Source: Phycisphaerae bacterium (GTDB taxonomy: Bacteria > Planctomycetota > Phycisphaerae > Phycisphaerales > Phycisphaeraceae). From it: a stretch of DNA of 64,000 nucleotides. The position numbers and the translations under genes are program-made. Shown one piece after another: positions 1 through 7,502 of the stretch. Every line of letters starts with the position of its first letter. The stretch's first letter is position 1. Under the pieces are notes generated by a model, which was given only the letters and a program-made list of their open reading frames with translations, did not search any database and had not been told where the DNA came from. The stretch is taken from contig JAUHYI010000013.1 in the NCBI GenBank assembly GCA_030426385.1, positions 1 through 64,000 of the forward strand, given 5' to 3'.

Positions 1-75
1 GGGAATGCGGGGGAAAATGTGGAGCGGCGTGGGGGGGGCGGGGGGGGTGGGGGGAGTGGAGGGGGCGGGGGGCGT
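1..75. repeat. G-rich low-complexity tract inside a coding region
   Basis: Runs of four to eight G separated by A/T/C-rich spacers (GGGGGAAAATGTG type), read in frame as Gly-rich sequence. This is the first of about sixteen related tracts in the window. Confidence 0.85.
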
Positions 76-873
76 GATCGGGAGGCGCCGTTGCAGGCTA
101 TCCGCAAGATTTACGAGTTGTTAGCACCGGGGGGTTGTGCATTGATCACGGTGCCGTACGGGAAGCTGACGGACTCGGGCTGGTGGATTCAATTTTCGCG
201 TGGTTATCTGGAGCGATTGTTTACGGTCTATGGCGTGCCGCGTGAATCGGTTGACGTCAAGGCGTTGCAACGCGTGGCCATTCAAACCTACAGTCCGAAT
301 CCGTGGCAACAATGGAAGCAGGCTGACCCGAACGAATTGGGCGATGTGGAATTTCATCATCCCGGCCCGCATGCGAATGCGCTGGGCGTGATCACGTTGG
401 AAAAACCGGACACGCGCAAAAAGATTTTTGGCCGATCGCGAAAGAAAAATATGCAAACGCTCGACATGTTGGTGGAAAATAGTCAGCCGTTGAAATATGC
501 CAATCCGATTCTGATTGGCGGCGTGTTTTACAATCAGTTTCTTTTCGATGCGACGATCGATGAACGCAGCGGGCAGATGGTACGCACGGGGCGTGGCCAT
601 CTGTTCTGGGGGCCGTATATTCGATTGGAAGCGGGTCGCTACGATCTGGATGTGGATTTACGCGTGTCCGAACCGGAATGCGATTTGATGTTGCGCGTGA
701 TTGGCAGGCGTGGTGAAATGGTTTGCTATGAACGGCGCATTCGGGGGAACTGTTCGATTCGCCATAGTTTCGCCGCAGCGCATCGCATCGAAGATGTAGA
801 AATCACGCTGGAAAACAAGCATTACGAGGGCGTGTCGGTCACGATGGATCGATTGGTGTTACGCAAGCGATGA
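1..873 (+). CDS. SAM-dependent methyltransferase, C-terminal part (partial at left edge)
   Basis: The frame is open from base 1, so the true start lies outside the window; the GTG at 19 is only the first visible start codon. The readable part begins with a Gly-rich stretch encoded by the G-run repeat (bases 1-75). It continues into the end of a class I methyltransferase fold: the helix-strand segment LLAPGGCALITVPYG matches the late motif of that family. From about residue 170 follows a beta-rich domain of about 110 residues (GPYIRLEAGRYDLDVDLR) like the accessory domains found next to sugar-modifying enzymes. I infer a glycan or lipid methyltransferase; the SAM-binding glycine motif is not in view. 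It faces the DUF1501 gene convergently. Confidence 0.6.
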   Translation, partial: GNAGENVERRGGGGGGGGSGGGGGRDREAPLQAIRKIYELLAPGGCALITVPYGKLTDSGWWIQFSRGYLERLFTVYGVPRESVDVKALQRVAIQTYSPNPWQQWKQADPNELGDVEFHHPGPHANALGVITLEKPDTRKKIFGRSRKKNMQTLDMLVENSQPLKYANPILIGGVFYNQFLFDATIDERSGQMVRTGRGHLFWGPYIRLEAGRYDLDVDLRVSEPECDLMLRVIGRRGEMVCYERRIRGNCSIRHSFAAAHRIEDVEITLENKHYEGVSVTMDRLVLRKR

Positions 874-932
874 ACCACAGTGAACTGTGGGAAACAAACG
901 GGATCTATAGCAATTCCAATTCAACGGTAGCC

Positions 933-953
933 GCTCCATGCTCCATGCTCCAT
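933..953. repeat. 7-bp tandem repeat (GCTCCAT)x3
   Basis: Three perfect copies of GCTCCAT. A related 7-bp repeat (GGGCATG) lies just 5' of the neighbouring DUF1501 gene at 2601-2621, so the gene is flanked by similar microrepeats. Confidence 0.8.
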
Positions 954-985
954 GTTTAGCGGTTGACACGCCAGCGTCCCGTTTT
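954..985. repeat. short dispersed repeat, family C, copy 1
   Basis: Reads GTTTAGCGG, then a GACxCGC / AGCGTCCCG imperfect hairpin, then a T-rich end. A close relative lies at 48236-48269. It abuts the 108-bp element that starts at 990. Confidence 0.6.
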
Positions 986-989
986 CCAG

Positions 990-1097
990 CTAGAGCGTTT
1001 GGCATAATTTCTGGCCTAAAGATATTCAGGCTGGACTGGTCACTGAAGTGACCAGTCCGGATGGCAATACGGTCACAAATAACGCAAAACGCGCTAG
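990..1097. repeat. 108-bp hairpin element (MITE-like), family A, copy 1
   Basis: The ends are imperfect inverted repeats: CTAGAGCGTTTGGC at the left against the complement CTAGCGCGTTTTGC at the right, about 17 of the outer 21 positions matching. The centre (1033-1058) is a near-perfect palindrome with 12-base arms GGACTGGTCACT and AGTGACCAGTCC. The same element in reverse orientation lies at 36771-36878. It sits between convergent genes. A small non-autonomous mobile element or REP-like terminator are both possible; no flanking target duplication is obvious. Confidence 0.7.
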
Positions 1098-1147
1098 AAC
1101 TGAGCAATAGCCACTCCTGCAAACGCGACACTTGGATTGGATGCGTC

Positions 1148-2566
1148 CTAGAGATTCAGGACGTTGGCGGGTTGGAAAGCCTGGCCCAGCACGCGGTCTT
1201 GTTCGACGCCTAACCAGTCCGTGAGAATGGAGGCGTAGATACTGCGGAAATCGACGGTGTGGATGAGATCGCCCTGATCGAGTTTGGTGAGGTTGGGTTG
1301 TTGTCCGAGCCAACCGGGTCGAGCCATGGGGCCGAACAAAAACATAGGACCTGCGGTGCCGTGGTCGGTGCCGTTGGAAGCGTTTTGTGCGACGCGTCGG
1401 CCGAATTCGGAAAACGCTACGGTTAACACGCGATCGGAGGCGCCCAGCTCATCGAGTTCGCGGTAGAACGCACCCATGGCCTGGGAAAATTGTTGCAGGC
1501 GTTGGCCATGGCCGTTGGGTTGATTGGCGTGCGTGTCGAAACCGCCGAGGCGTGTGTAGTAGACGCGGGTGGGCATGTTAGCGCGAATCATAGCGCTGAC
1601 CAATCGCAATTGGTTGGCCAGATCGCCGCCGGGGAAACTGGTCAAGGTGCCAGCGGCCACAGCACTGCGAATGCGATCGGAGGCGACCTGTGCATCGAGC
1701 GAGGTGCGCATCAGGAACGATGCTTCGCTACTGACCGGATCGAGATTGCCGCCCGCGGTGCTGGCGATGTGGTTGCCGGTGCGATTGAGTTTCTGGTATT
1801 GCCGCCCCAGTTCGGGATGCAATTCGCCGCCGACCCATTGGAACAGCCGTTCGTTTTGGAATGTCAGTGCCTTGGCGTTTTTGCCTTGCGTGGCAAGGGG
1901 CACGCTGTTGCCGATGGCGATGCAAGCGGTGGAATGATCGGCATTGGGATAGGCTTGGATTTTTTGATCGAGCGATTGGCCGACCCAACCGAGGCCGCGC
2001 CCGCCGCTGGGATCAGCGGTGTGCCAGATATCCATGGACACAAAATGCGAGCGATTGGGATTGGGATATCCCGCGCCGAGCACGACGCCCATGCGTCCGT
2101 CGTTGGCCAACGATTGCATGTCGGTCATGTTGGGATGCAGGCCCAGTCCATTGCGGGACGACCCGTCAATGCGCAGGGCTTGAGCCGCAGGTATCGCAAT
2201 GCCTGGCCGAGCACGGTAGTAGTTGTCATCGCCGTAGGGAATGACGGTGTTGAGTCCATCGTTGCCGCCGCCGAGTTCGACGATAACGAGCACGCGATCC
2301 TCATCGACGCCGGGCTTGGCGCCGACGGGTTGATCGGGTTGTTGCGCGGCTGCGGCGAAGGCTGAACGTTGCAAGAAAGCGGGCACGATCGCGGCGGTCG
2401 ATGCCATGACCAGGCCGTTGTGTAAAAATTCTCGGCGGGTCAGGGGATGGATGGTGGCTCGCCCGGAGTGATGGGTGCTGGGGTGCTCATGATGTTCGCA
2501 ATGGTCGTGATCGTGATCATGAAGGTGGCCTTGCTTGGCGGATTGATGTTTGTTGGATTTGGCCAT
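1148..2566 (-). CDS. DUF1501 family secreted protein with Tat signal
   Basis: About 472 residues. The ATG at 2566 is chosen because AGGA lies nine bases upstream; extending to 2641 would run into a repeat. Residues 1-40 are very His-rich (HDHDHDH, then HHEH), followed by a twin-arginine signal (TRREFLHNG plus a hydrophobic stretch ending near SAFA). The body carries DUF1501 hallmarks: an acidic-glycine segment (VIVELGGGNDGLNTVIPYGD), GFDTH and a late histidine in NGTDHGTAGPMFLFG; the fold is related to sulfatases. The gene lies downstream of DUF1800 on the same strand, the usual planctomycete pairing. Role unknown, probably envelope-associated. Confidence 0.9.
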   Translation of the reverse strand: MAKSNKHQSAKQGHLHDHDHDHCEHHEHPSTHHSGRATIHPLTRREFLHNGLVMASTAAIVPAFLQRSAFAAAAQQPDQPVGAKPGVDEDRVLVIVELGGGNDGLNTVIPYGDDNYYRARPGIAIPAAQALRIDGSSRNGLGLHPNMTDMQSLANDGRMGVVLGAGYPNPNRSHFVSMDIWHTADPSGGRGLGWVGQSLDQKIQAYPNADHSTACIAIGNSVPLATQGKNAKALTFQNERLFQWVGGELHPELGRQYQKLNRTGNHIASTAGGNLDPVSSEASFLMRTSLDAQVASDRIRSAVAAGTLTSFPGGDLANQLRLVSAMIRANMPTRVYYTRLGGFDTHANQPNGHGQRLQQFSQAMGAFYRELDELGASDRVLTVAFSEFGRRVAQNASNGTDHGTAGPMFLFGPMARPGWLGQQPNLTKLDQGDLIHTVDFRSIYASILTDWLGVEQDRVLGQAFQPANVLNL

Positions 2567-2600
2567 GATGTGTTTTCCTGCGACGGCGTGGGGCGTGGTG

Positions 2601-2628
2601 GGGCATGGGGCATGGGGCATGAAGCATG
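2601..2628. repeat. 7-bp tandem repeat (GGGCATG type)
   Basis: Three GGGCATG units followed by AAGCATG-type variants, immediately upstream of the DUF1501 start. The unit resembles the GCTCCAT repeat on the other side of that gene. Confidence 0.75.
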
Positions 2629-2696
2629 AAGCGAGAGGCATGATGGACGAGACGCGAAATCAAAACGTGAAACAGACGGCGAATTTAGTTATCCAT

Positions 2697-2777
2697 GATA
2701 TTTACGATATTTACGATATTTACGATATTTACGATATTTACGATATTTACGATATTTACGATATTCACGATATTCAC
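2697..2777. repeat. 9-bp tandem repeat, nine units of GATATTTAC
   Basis: Seven perfect GATATTTAC units followed by two GATATTCAC units, in the 231-base gap between the DUF1800 stop and the DUF1501 start. It is AT-rich in a GC-rich region. As 9 is a multiple of three, the + strand reads as repeated Asp-Ile-Tyr, but no gene is supported there. Unit-number change could alter spacing or folding of the DUF1800-DUF1501 transcript. Confidence 0.95.
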
Positions 2778-2797
2778 GGCGACCCATGTCATGTCGG

Positions 2798-4450
2798 TCA
2801 GCACAATTGATATTCAGGCAACGCTGTGATCAACAATAACAACGCGACAATGCGATCGGCATTGACCGGGCCGGTTCGACTGTGCATGAATTCCAGAAGT
2901 TGGGCGCGTCGCGCTCGTCGGATCTGTTCGCCTGCCAACAGGGCGGCCATTAAATGATCGACGACCATTTCCGGCGAAGGATTGTCACGATTGGGGAGCG
3001 TTGCGATCAGATCCATCGGGTCGTAGCCCAATTCGCTGCGATTCCATTGATCCTGATAGGGCATCTTTCCGGTGATCTGATAGACCGCGAGATTTTGCCG
3101 GGTGTACAACGTGGAAGCATTGATCCAACCGCGTCCAACCGTCCAGCCTGCGACCGATGGCGGATCGAAAAGTTTTTGGCCCATCTGTTCGATCGCCGAA
3201 GCCAACACATCAATATCGCGCGGCGGTGATCCTAAACTGCGCGTGGTGCCTACGACCAATTCGATCGGCGTTTTGATTTTATTGCCGACGATGTTGGTGT
3301 CGTAAAAGTGTCGGGATTTAAACAGGGTTTTCAGAATGGGATTCAGATCACCCTTGTGACGCACGACCAGTTTGGCCAATTGTGCAATCACGGATTGAGT
3401 GTACGGTGGCATGTCCTCGGTAAAATCACTGACGTCGGCAACGAAATGGCGATAGATTTTGTACGCGATAAATCGCGCGGTTTGTTTTTGTTGCAACAGA
3501 ATGTTGACGAAATCATCGCCGTCAAATTGTCCGCGTTGGCCCAGGATGGTTTTTTCGCCGCTGTCGTGCTGGTTGGCATAGAAACGAAATTCATTGTCCT
3601 GCACGCTGTAGCCGGTGAGCGCTCGGGCTCCCTGTTTGATGTCGTTTTCGCGATAGTTCCCTTCGCCGAGGGTGAACAGTTCCATGATTTCGCGGGCCAG
3701 GTTTTCGTTCGGTTGGCGTTTGTTGTTGCGATCGTTGTTGAGGAACTTGAGCATGGCAGGGTCATGCACGATGCCGCGTGCGAGAGCGGGAAAATTTTTC
3801 GCTTGATTGCGGAACAGCACGTTCTGTTTGATCATCAGATAGCTGTCACGCACTGTGCGATGGTTGGATGCAAAATGCGAATGCCATAACAGGACCAGCT
3901 TTTCCTCAAGCGGGCGCGGCGTCATGATGAACTGGCTGAGCCACCATCGTTCCAGATCGCCCATCTGTGTGCGGTCGTTGGCGAGCTGTTGCAGGCGGAT
4001 GGCACGCAAGCGATCACGCTCCGCCTGACTGATCGGTTGGTTGCGATTACGGCGAGCGGCGCGACGCTCCTCATCGGTAGGCGGGCGCAGGATGTCGGGA
4101 TTGACTGAAGGGTTTGATAATGCATCGTTCGTGGGGATCGATTCGTATTCGACCAGATGATCGACCGCATCGTCGAGTCCCATTTGTTGCAGGGCCAAAA
4201 TTTGTTGAGGCGTGCCGCCCAAGCCAGCTCGGCCGAGCAGATGCTGAGCCTGGGTGTAACCGAAATCTGATTTGGGGATAGAAGCCAGCGAAGTGCTGAT
4301 GGTTGGAGTCGCTTGAGTTGACATTCTGCGTGAGGTTGAGCGTGTTGAAGCAGAAACCTGCTGAGGCGAATCGGTCGATGACGCGAAAGAAGGTTGGGTG
4401 GGAGATGTGGGCGTGTGGGGGGGCGTTTGGGGGGGCGTGGTGGGGGGCAC
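2798..4450 (-). CDS. DUF1800 family protein
   Basis: 550 residues. The GTG start is set by a strong AAGGAGGA five bases upstream. The first 60 residues are Pro/Thr/Ser-rich, encoded by the complement of a G-run repeat. The DUF1800 body starts near residue 62 (YTQAQHLLGRAGLGGTPQQI) and contains the typical segments LEEKLVLLWHSHFAS, NLAREIMELFTLGEGNYRENDI, ARALTGY and PPSVAGWTVGRGWINASTL. It precedes the DUF1501 gene on the same strand; such pairs are common in planctomycetes and are thought to act together outside the cytoplasm, but the biochemical role is unknown. No clear signal peptide is visible. Confidence 0.9.
   Translation of the reverse strand: MPPTTPPQTPPHTPTSPTQPSFASSTDSPQQVSASTRSTSRRMSTQATPTISTSLASIPKSDFGYTQAQHLLGRAGLGGTPQQILALQQMGLDDAVDHLVEYESIPTNDALSNPSVNPDILRPPTDEERRAARRNRNQPISQAERDRLRAIRLQQLANDRTQMGDLERWWLSQFIMTPRPLEEKLVLLWHSHFASNHRTVRDSYLMIKQNVLFRNQAKNFPALARGIVHDPAMLKFLNNDRNNKRQPNENLAREIMELFTLGEGNYRENDIKQGARALTGYSVQDNEFRFYANQHDSGEKTILGQRGQFDGDDFVNILLQQKQTARFIAYKIYRHFVADVSDFTEDMPPYTQSVIAQLAKLVVRHKGDLNPILKTLFKSRHFYDTNIVGNKIKTPIELVVGTTRSLGSPPRDIDVLASAIEQMGQKLFDPPSVAGWTVGRGWINASTLYTRQNLAVYQITGKMPYQDQWNRSELGYDPMDLIATLPNRDNPSPEMVVDHLMAALLAGEQIRRARRAQLLEFMHSRTGPVNADRIVALLLLITALPEYQLC
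4391..4450. repeat. G-rich tract forming the N-terminal codons of the DUF1800 gene
   Basis: GTGGGGGGGCG-type units on the + strand; the gene on the minus strand reads them as Pro/Thr codons directly after its start. Confidence 0.8.
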
Positions 4451-4530
4451 GGGTTCCTCCTTATGCTCGCTATTTTATAGTACGCAAGAGATGAACGTTT
4501 GTTACAGGCGGTTTATTGCCGTGAAAAGCG

Positions 4531-4564
4531 AAAAAAAGCCCACCGTCGCAGTGACGATGGGCTT
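4531..4564 (-). terminator. Rho-independent terminator after the HtrA-type protease gene
   Basis: On the minus strand, AAGCCCA pairs with TGGGCTT around an inner CGTC/GACG stem and is followed by seven T. It lies about 200 bases after the protease stop and before the DUF1800 start, so it separates the two transcription units. Confidence 0.8.
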
Positions 4565-4568
4565 GGCA

Positions 4569-4616
4569 AGGTGTGGTAACAGGTGTGGTAACAGGTGTGG
4601 TAAAAGATGTGGCAAC
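4569..4616. repeat. 12-bp tandem repeat, four units (AGGTGTGGTAAC)
   Basis: Two perfect units and two variants (one ending TAAA, one AGATGTGGCAAC). The 12-base period and GTGG core resemble a G-poor version of the G-run minisatellite. Confidence 0.85.
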
Positions 4617-4763
4617 AGGTTTTGAACCGTGAACGGCAGGGCTATGTGCCAATGAGTGACCGCAGGCGGCAGACGACTCGCAGACATTTCATTGAGAAGA
4701 TAGCCATCGGTGCATGCCGACCGGTGCATGCCGACATTGTGCGTTGGCCTGCGGTCTATTGCG

Positions 4764-6392
4764 CTATTGCGCCGATTCGGGCAATTGCATGAACACATAG
4801 CGATCACGTGATTCGCGAGTGCGTTTGTCGTATTCATGAACACTCATACGCACGCCGGTGCCTAAGTCTGCCTGATCGAGTGCGGCGGTTAATTCGCCGA
4901 CAGTGGTGATCGCTGTGCCGTGAACATCCGTGATGATGGAGCCTGGTTCAAGGCCAGCGGACGCGGCAGCGATGGAACCGGGTCGCACGCCGGTGACCAA
5001 TGCTCCGGGTACGAACTCGATGCCGAAGCGTTTGGCCAACGTCTCGCTCATGGTCACTGCGGATTCGATACCCAGCTTCAACAGGGTGTCGCTGTTTTTC
5101 GATTCGGCGGGTGAATTGGGGGCACGACCGACCAAGGTGTGATCAGAGGCATCGGCCAATGTCGTGGGCAATTCTTTGTATTTGCCGTCACGGAAAACTT
5201 TCAAGGTGATTTGCGTGCCGGGTGCGAACGAAGAAACCAGATTACGGAACTGGTCGTTGGTACTGACGGGAATGTCGTTGACTTGGGTGACGATGTCGCC
5301 ACGTCGTAAGCCCGCTTTTTCGCCGGGGAATCCAGCGATGACATTTTCGATCAAAACACCTTTGCCGTCATAACCAAACGTCGCAGCCATTTCAGGCGTC
5401 AGGTCATTGGCGGGCATGCCGATTCCAATGAAACCATAGGCCACGTTGCCGTCGTCCAAAAGGTCTTCGACCACGCGCACAATCTGGTCGGCGGGAATGG
5501 CAAAACCCAACCCGGAAAATGTCGCGGTGCCTGGACCGCTCGATCGCGTGGCGATGGCTGTATTCATGCCGACGACCTGACCGCGAATGTTGGTCAAGGG
5601 TCCGCCCGAATTGCCGGGGTTAATTGCCGCATCGGTCTGGATGAAATTTTCATAGCCCGCACGGCCCGCCAGAATGCCGACACGGCTGCGATTGGTGGCC
5701 GACACAATGCCCTGGCTCATTGAATTTTCAAAACGAAACGGGGCACCGAAGGCGAATACGATTTCACCCTGATGCACTGGATCGGTCGCGATGCTGGCCG
5801 GGATCAAACTGCCTGCTTCGACCTTGATCACCGCGATATCCGATTTGGGATCCGTGCCGACCACGGTGGCCTGGCGGACGGTGCCGTCAGTGAAACGAAC
5901 CTGAATTTTGTCCGTGTTGGCGACCACGTGGGCGTTGGTGACGATGTGGCCTTGCTCATCAAACACCCAGCCTGATCCGTTGCCGTTGGGCGTCGGTTGA
6001 TCGTATTCCGAAAAATTGTCTTCGTCCGATTTCTGCGGTGATTGGCCATCATCATCGGGCGTCATGAACGGCATCAATTGTCCCAGATCGCCGCGCTCAA
6101 ACCATTCACGCAACATGTCTCGCCCGCCGCGGAATCGAGACATGCGCTGATCGCGCTTGGTGAAGGTGTCGATGCGCACCACGCTGGGGCTGACCACCTC
6201 TGCCACGCGGCGAAATGATTCATTCATCATCGCCAACGACGGAGCCTGGGCCAGTTCATCCTTGACCAACTGGATCGATTCCGCCTGGTGTGCGTGGGCG
6301 ATCTGCCGGACCAATCCCGGGCCGGTGACCATCACCAAAAGGGCAGTGACCAATAATGCTAACGTCGGGCCGTACCAACGAATTCGGTTCAT
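4764..6392 (-). CDS. HtrA/Do-type periplasmic serine protease
   Basis: 542 residues from ATG 6392, which has GGAGAA eight bases upstream; the longer frame to 6422 lacks this. A signal peptide or anchor covers residues 1-36. A trypsin-like domain follows with the catalytic triad His (IVTNAHVV), Asp (KSDIAVIKV) and Ser (NPGNSGGPL). Two PDZ domains come next (YGFIGIGM... and the segment with GALVTGVRPGSIAA). HtrA proteases degrade or refold damaged envelope proteins. Residues 95-130, between signal and protease, are acidic and low-complexity. It appears to be a single-gene unit ended by the terminator at 4531-4564. Confidence 0.95.
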   Translation of the reverse strand: MNRIRWYGPTLALLVTALLVMVTGPGLVRQIAHAHQAESIQLVKDELAQAPSLAMMNESFRRVAEVVSPSVVRIDTFTKRDQRMSRFRGGRDMLREWFERGDLGQLMPFMTPDDDGQSPQKSDEDNFSEYDQPTPNGNGSGWVFDEQGHIVTNAHVVANTDKIQVRFTDGTVRQATVVGTDPKSDIAVIKVEAGSLIPASIATDPVHQGEIVFAFGAPFRFENSMSQGIVSATNRSRVGILAGRAGYENFIQTDAAINPGNSGGPLTNIRGQVVGMNTAIATRSSGPGTATFSGLGFAIPADQIVRVVEDLLDDGNVAYGFIGIGMPANDLTPEMAATFGYDGKGVLIENVIAGFPGEKAGLRRGDIVTQVNDIPVSTNDQFRNLVSSFAPGTQITLKVFRDGKYKELPTTLADASDHTLVGRAPNSPAESKNSDTLLKLGIESAVTMSETLAKRFGIEFVPGALVTGVRPGSIAAASAGLEPGSIITDVHGTAITTVGELTAALDQADLGTGVRMSVHEYDKRTRESRDRYVFMQLPESAQ

Positions 6393-6524
6393 CGTGTGTT
6401 CTCCATCAGGTAAAACATTCAACTATCAAAACGCGGCACGCATTATGCCTGCCTGCATCCATTCAATATCTACGATCGGTCGGTCGGATTGGTTCGTGCT
6501 TCGTGTCCGATCTGGCGGAATTTT

Positions 6525-7430
6525 TTACAGCGACTTGGCTGCGGCTGCGTCGCGGACCTGGTCAGCCCACTGACTGGCTAACTCTTGCATCTGCTGGCCT
6601 AGATTTCCCAGCGACTGTGCGAACGGCGGTTGCCAATCGCTCAGCCCCATCACGTCATGCAACACCAGCACCTGCCCATGACACGCTGAACCCGATCCAC
6701 ACCCAATCACCGGAACCCCCCCCCCCACGTTCCCCCCCACCCCCCCCACAATTCCCCCTGTATTTCCCCCCGTATTTCCGCTCACACTTCCACCGGCGTG
6801 TCCGTGTGTGGCATTTGGGGGATCATTGGCGATCGCGACCACGCGCTGGCTTACCTCGTCGGTCACGGCTTCCAACAGCAACATCGCCGCGCCACGTTGG
6901 ATCATCAGTTCCGCAGTGTCCACCAGTTGGTTGGCTTCGATTTTTGTTTTGCCTAAACGACGATAGCCACCCTCAGCGAAAACCATCTGGGGCCGAGCGC
7001 CCAGATGTGCCACCACTGGAATGCCCGCAGCGCTCATGCGCTCGACCAAGGGGGCATAGCTCGCATCGCATTCCATTTTGACGCAATCGGCACCGCCGAC
7101 TTTTAGGAACGAGGCCGCATGGTTCATCGCGTCATCGGGTGAGCCATGAAAACTGCCGAACGGCATGTCAGCCATGATGAACGCGTTGGGCGCACCGCGT
7201 CGGACGGCAGCGGTGATTTGCAGCATGAATGGCATTTCCACCGGCAACGTGGTGTCATGACCCAATATCATTTGTGCGGCAGTATCGCCGACCAGAAAGG
7301 TATCGATCCCGCCCCGTGATAGCCAGCGCGCAGAACTCGCGTCGTAACAGGTCAGCATCGGAATCGGCTCGCCTCGATGCGCTCGTTGACGCAGGGTTCG
7401 CATGGTCACACGTTTGGCATTTTCACTCAT
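6525..7430 (-). CDS. panB: 3-methyl-2-oxobutanoate hydroxymethyltransferase (ketopantoate hydroxymethyltransferase)
   Basis: 301 residues. PanB makes ketopantoate from 2-oxoisovalerate and methylene-tetrahydrofolate for CoA synthesis. Family landmarks are present: MLTCYDASSA, the metal-ligand region GDTAAQMILGHDTTLP, ADMPFGSFHGS, the catalytic-Glu segment LLLEAVTDE and VIGCGSG followed by GQVLVLHDVMGL. Between about residues 218 and 252 there is an extra Gly/Asn/Val-rich insert (GGNVGG type) encoded by a G-run repeat just before VIGCGSG, where relatives have a short loop. A TATAAT box six bases before the ATG and no Shine-Dalgarno suggest a leaderless mRNA. coaB at 13.8 kb serves the same pathway. 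Confidence 0.95.
   Translation of the reverse strand: MSENAKRVTMRTLRQRAHRGEPIPMLTCYDASSARWLSRGGIDTFLVGDTAAQMILGHDTTLPVEMPFMLQITAAVRRGAPNAFIMADMPFGSFHGSPDDAMNHAASFLKVGGADCVKMECDASYAPLVERMSAAGIPVVAHLGARPQMVFAEGGYRRLGKTKIEANQLVDTAELMIQRGAAMLLLEAVTDEVSQRVVAIANDPPNATHGHAGGSVSGNTGGNTGGIVGGVGGNVGGGVPVIGCGSGSACHGQVLVLHDVMGLSDWQPPFAQSLGNLGQQMQELASQWADQVRDAAAAKSL
6713..6795. repeat. G-run minisatellite inside panB
   Basis: On the coding (minus) strand, about 12-base units such as GGGGGAAATACAG and GGGGGGAACGTGG, in frame, encoding a Gly-rich insert near the PanB active-site loop. Confidence 0.85.
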
Positions 7431-7436
7431 GACGCA

Positions 7437-7442
7437 ATTATA
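7437..7442 (-). promoter_or_regulatory. -10 box of panB, leaderless position
   Basis: Perfect TATAAT with only six bases to the ATG, so transcription would begin at or next to the start codon. No convincing -35 hexamer was seen. Confidence 0.5.
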
Positions 7443-7502
7443 TCCTCAACCGTTGACGGAATTCGAAGTCAGCCCCCAGTCGTTCTATCGGACGATGAGT
7501 GG

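Larger units (their letters stand above)
4451..4763. other. Intergenic region with terminator and tandem repeat
   Basis: Between the DUF1800 start and the protease stop. It holds the terminator at 4531-4564, the 12-bp repeat at 4569-4616 and the DUF1800 ribosome-binding site. No gene is supported on either strand. Confidence 0.7.

Noticed and set aside
859-1131. Minus-strand open frame whose peptide resembles one at 36737-36928 (shared NIFRPEIM)
   Set aside because: The similarity is explained by the repeated 108-bp DNA element; a hairpin rather than codon structure is conserved.
2697-2777. CRISPR-like array
   Set aside because: Units are 9 bases with no spacers; no cas gene in the window.
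2550-2810. + strand open frame with repeated Asp-Ile-Tyr
   Set aside because: It is produced by the 9-bp repeat and runs antisense to the start of the DUF1501 gene; no ribosome-binding site and no conserved sequence.
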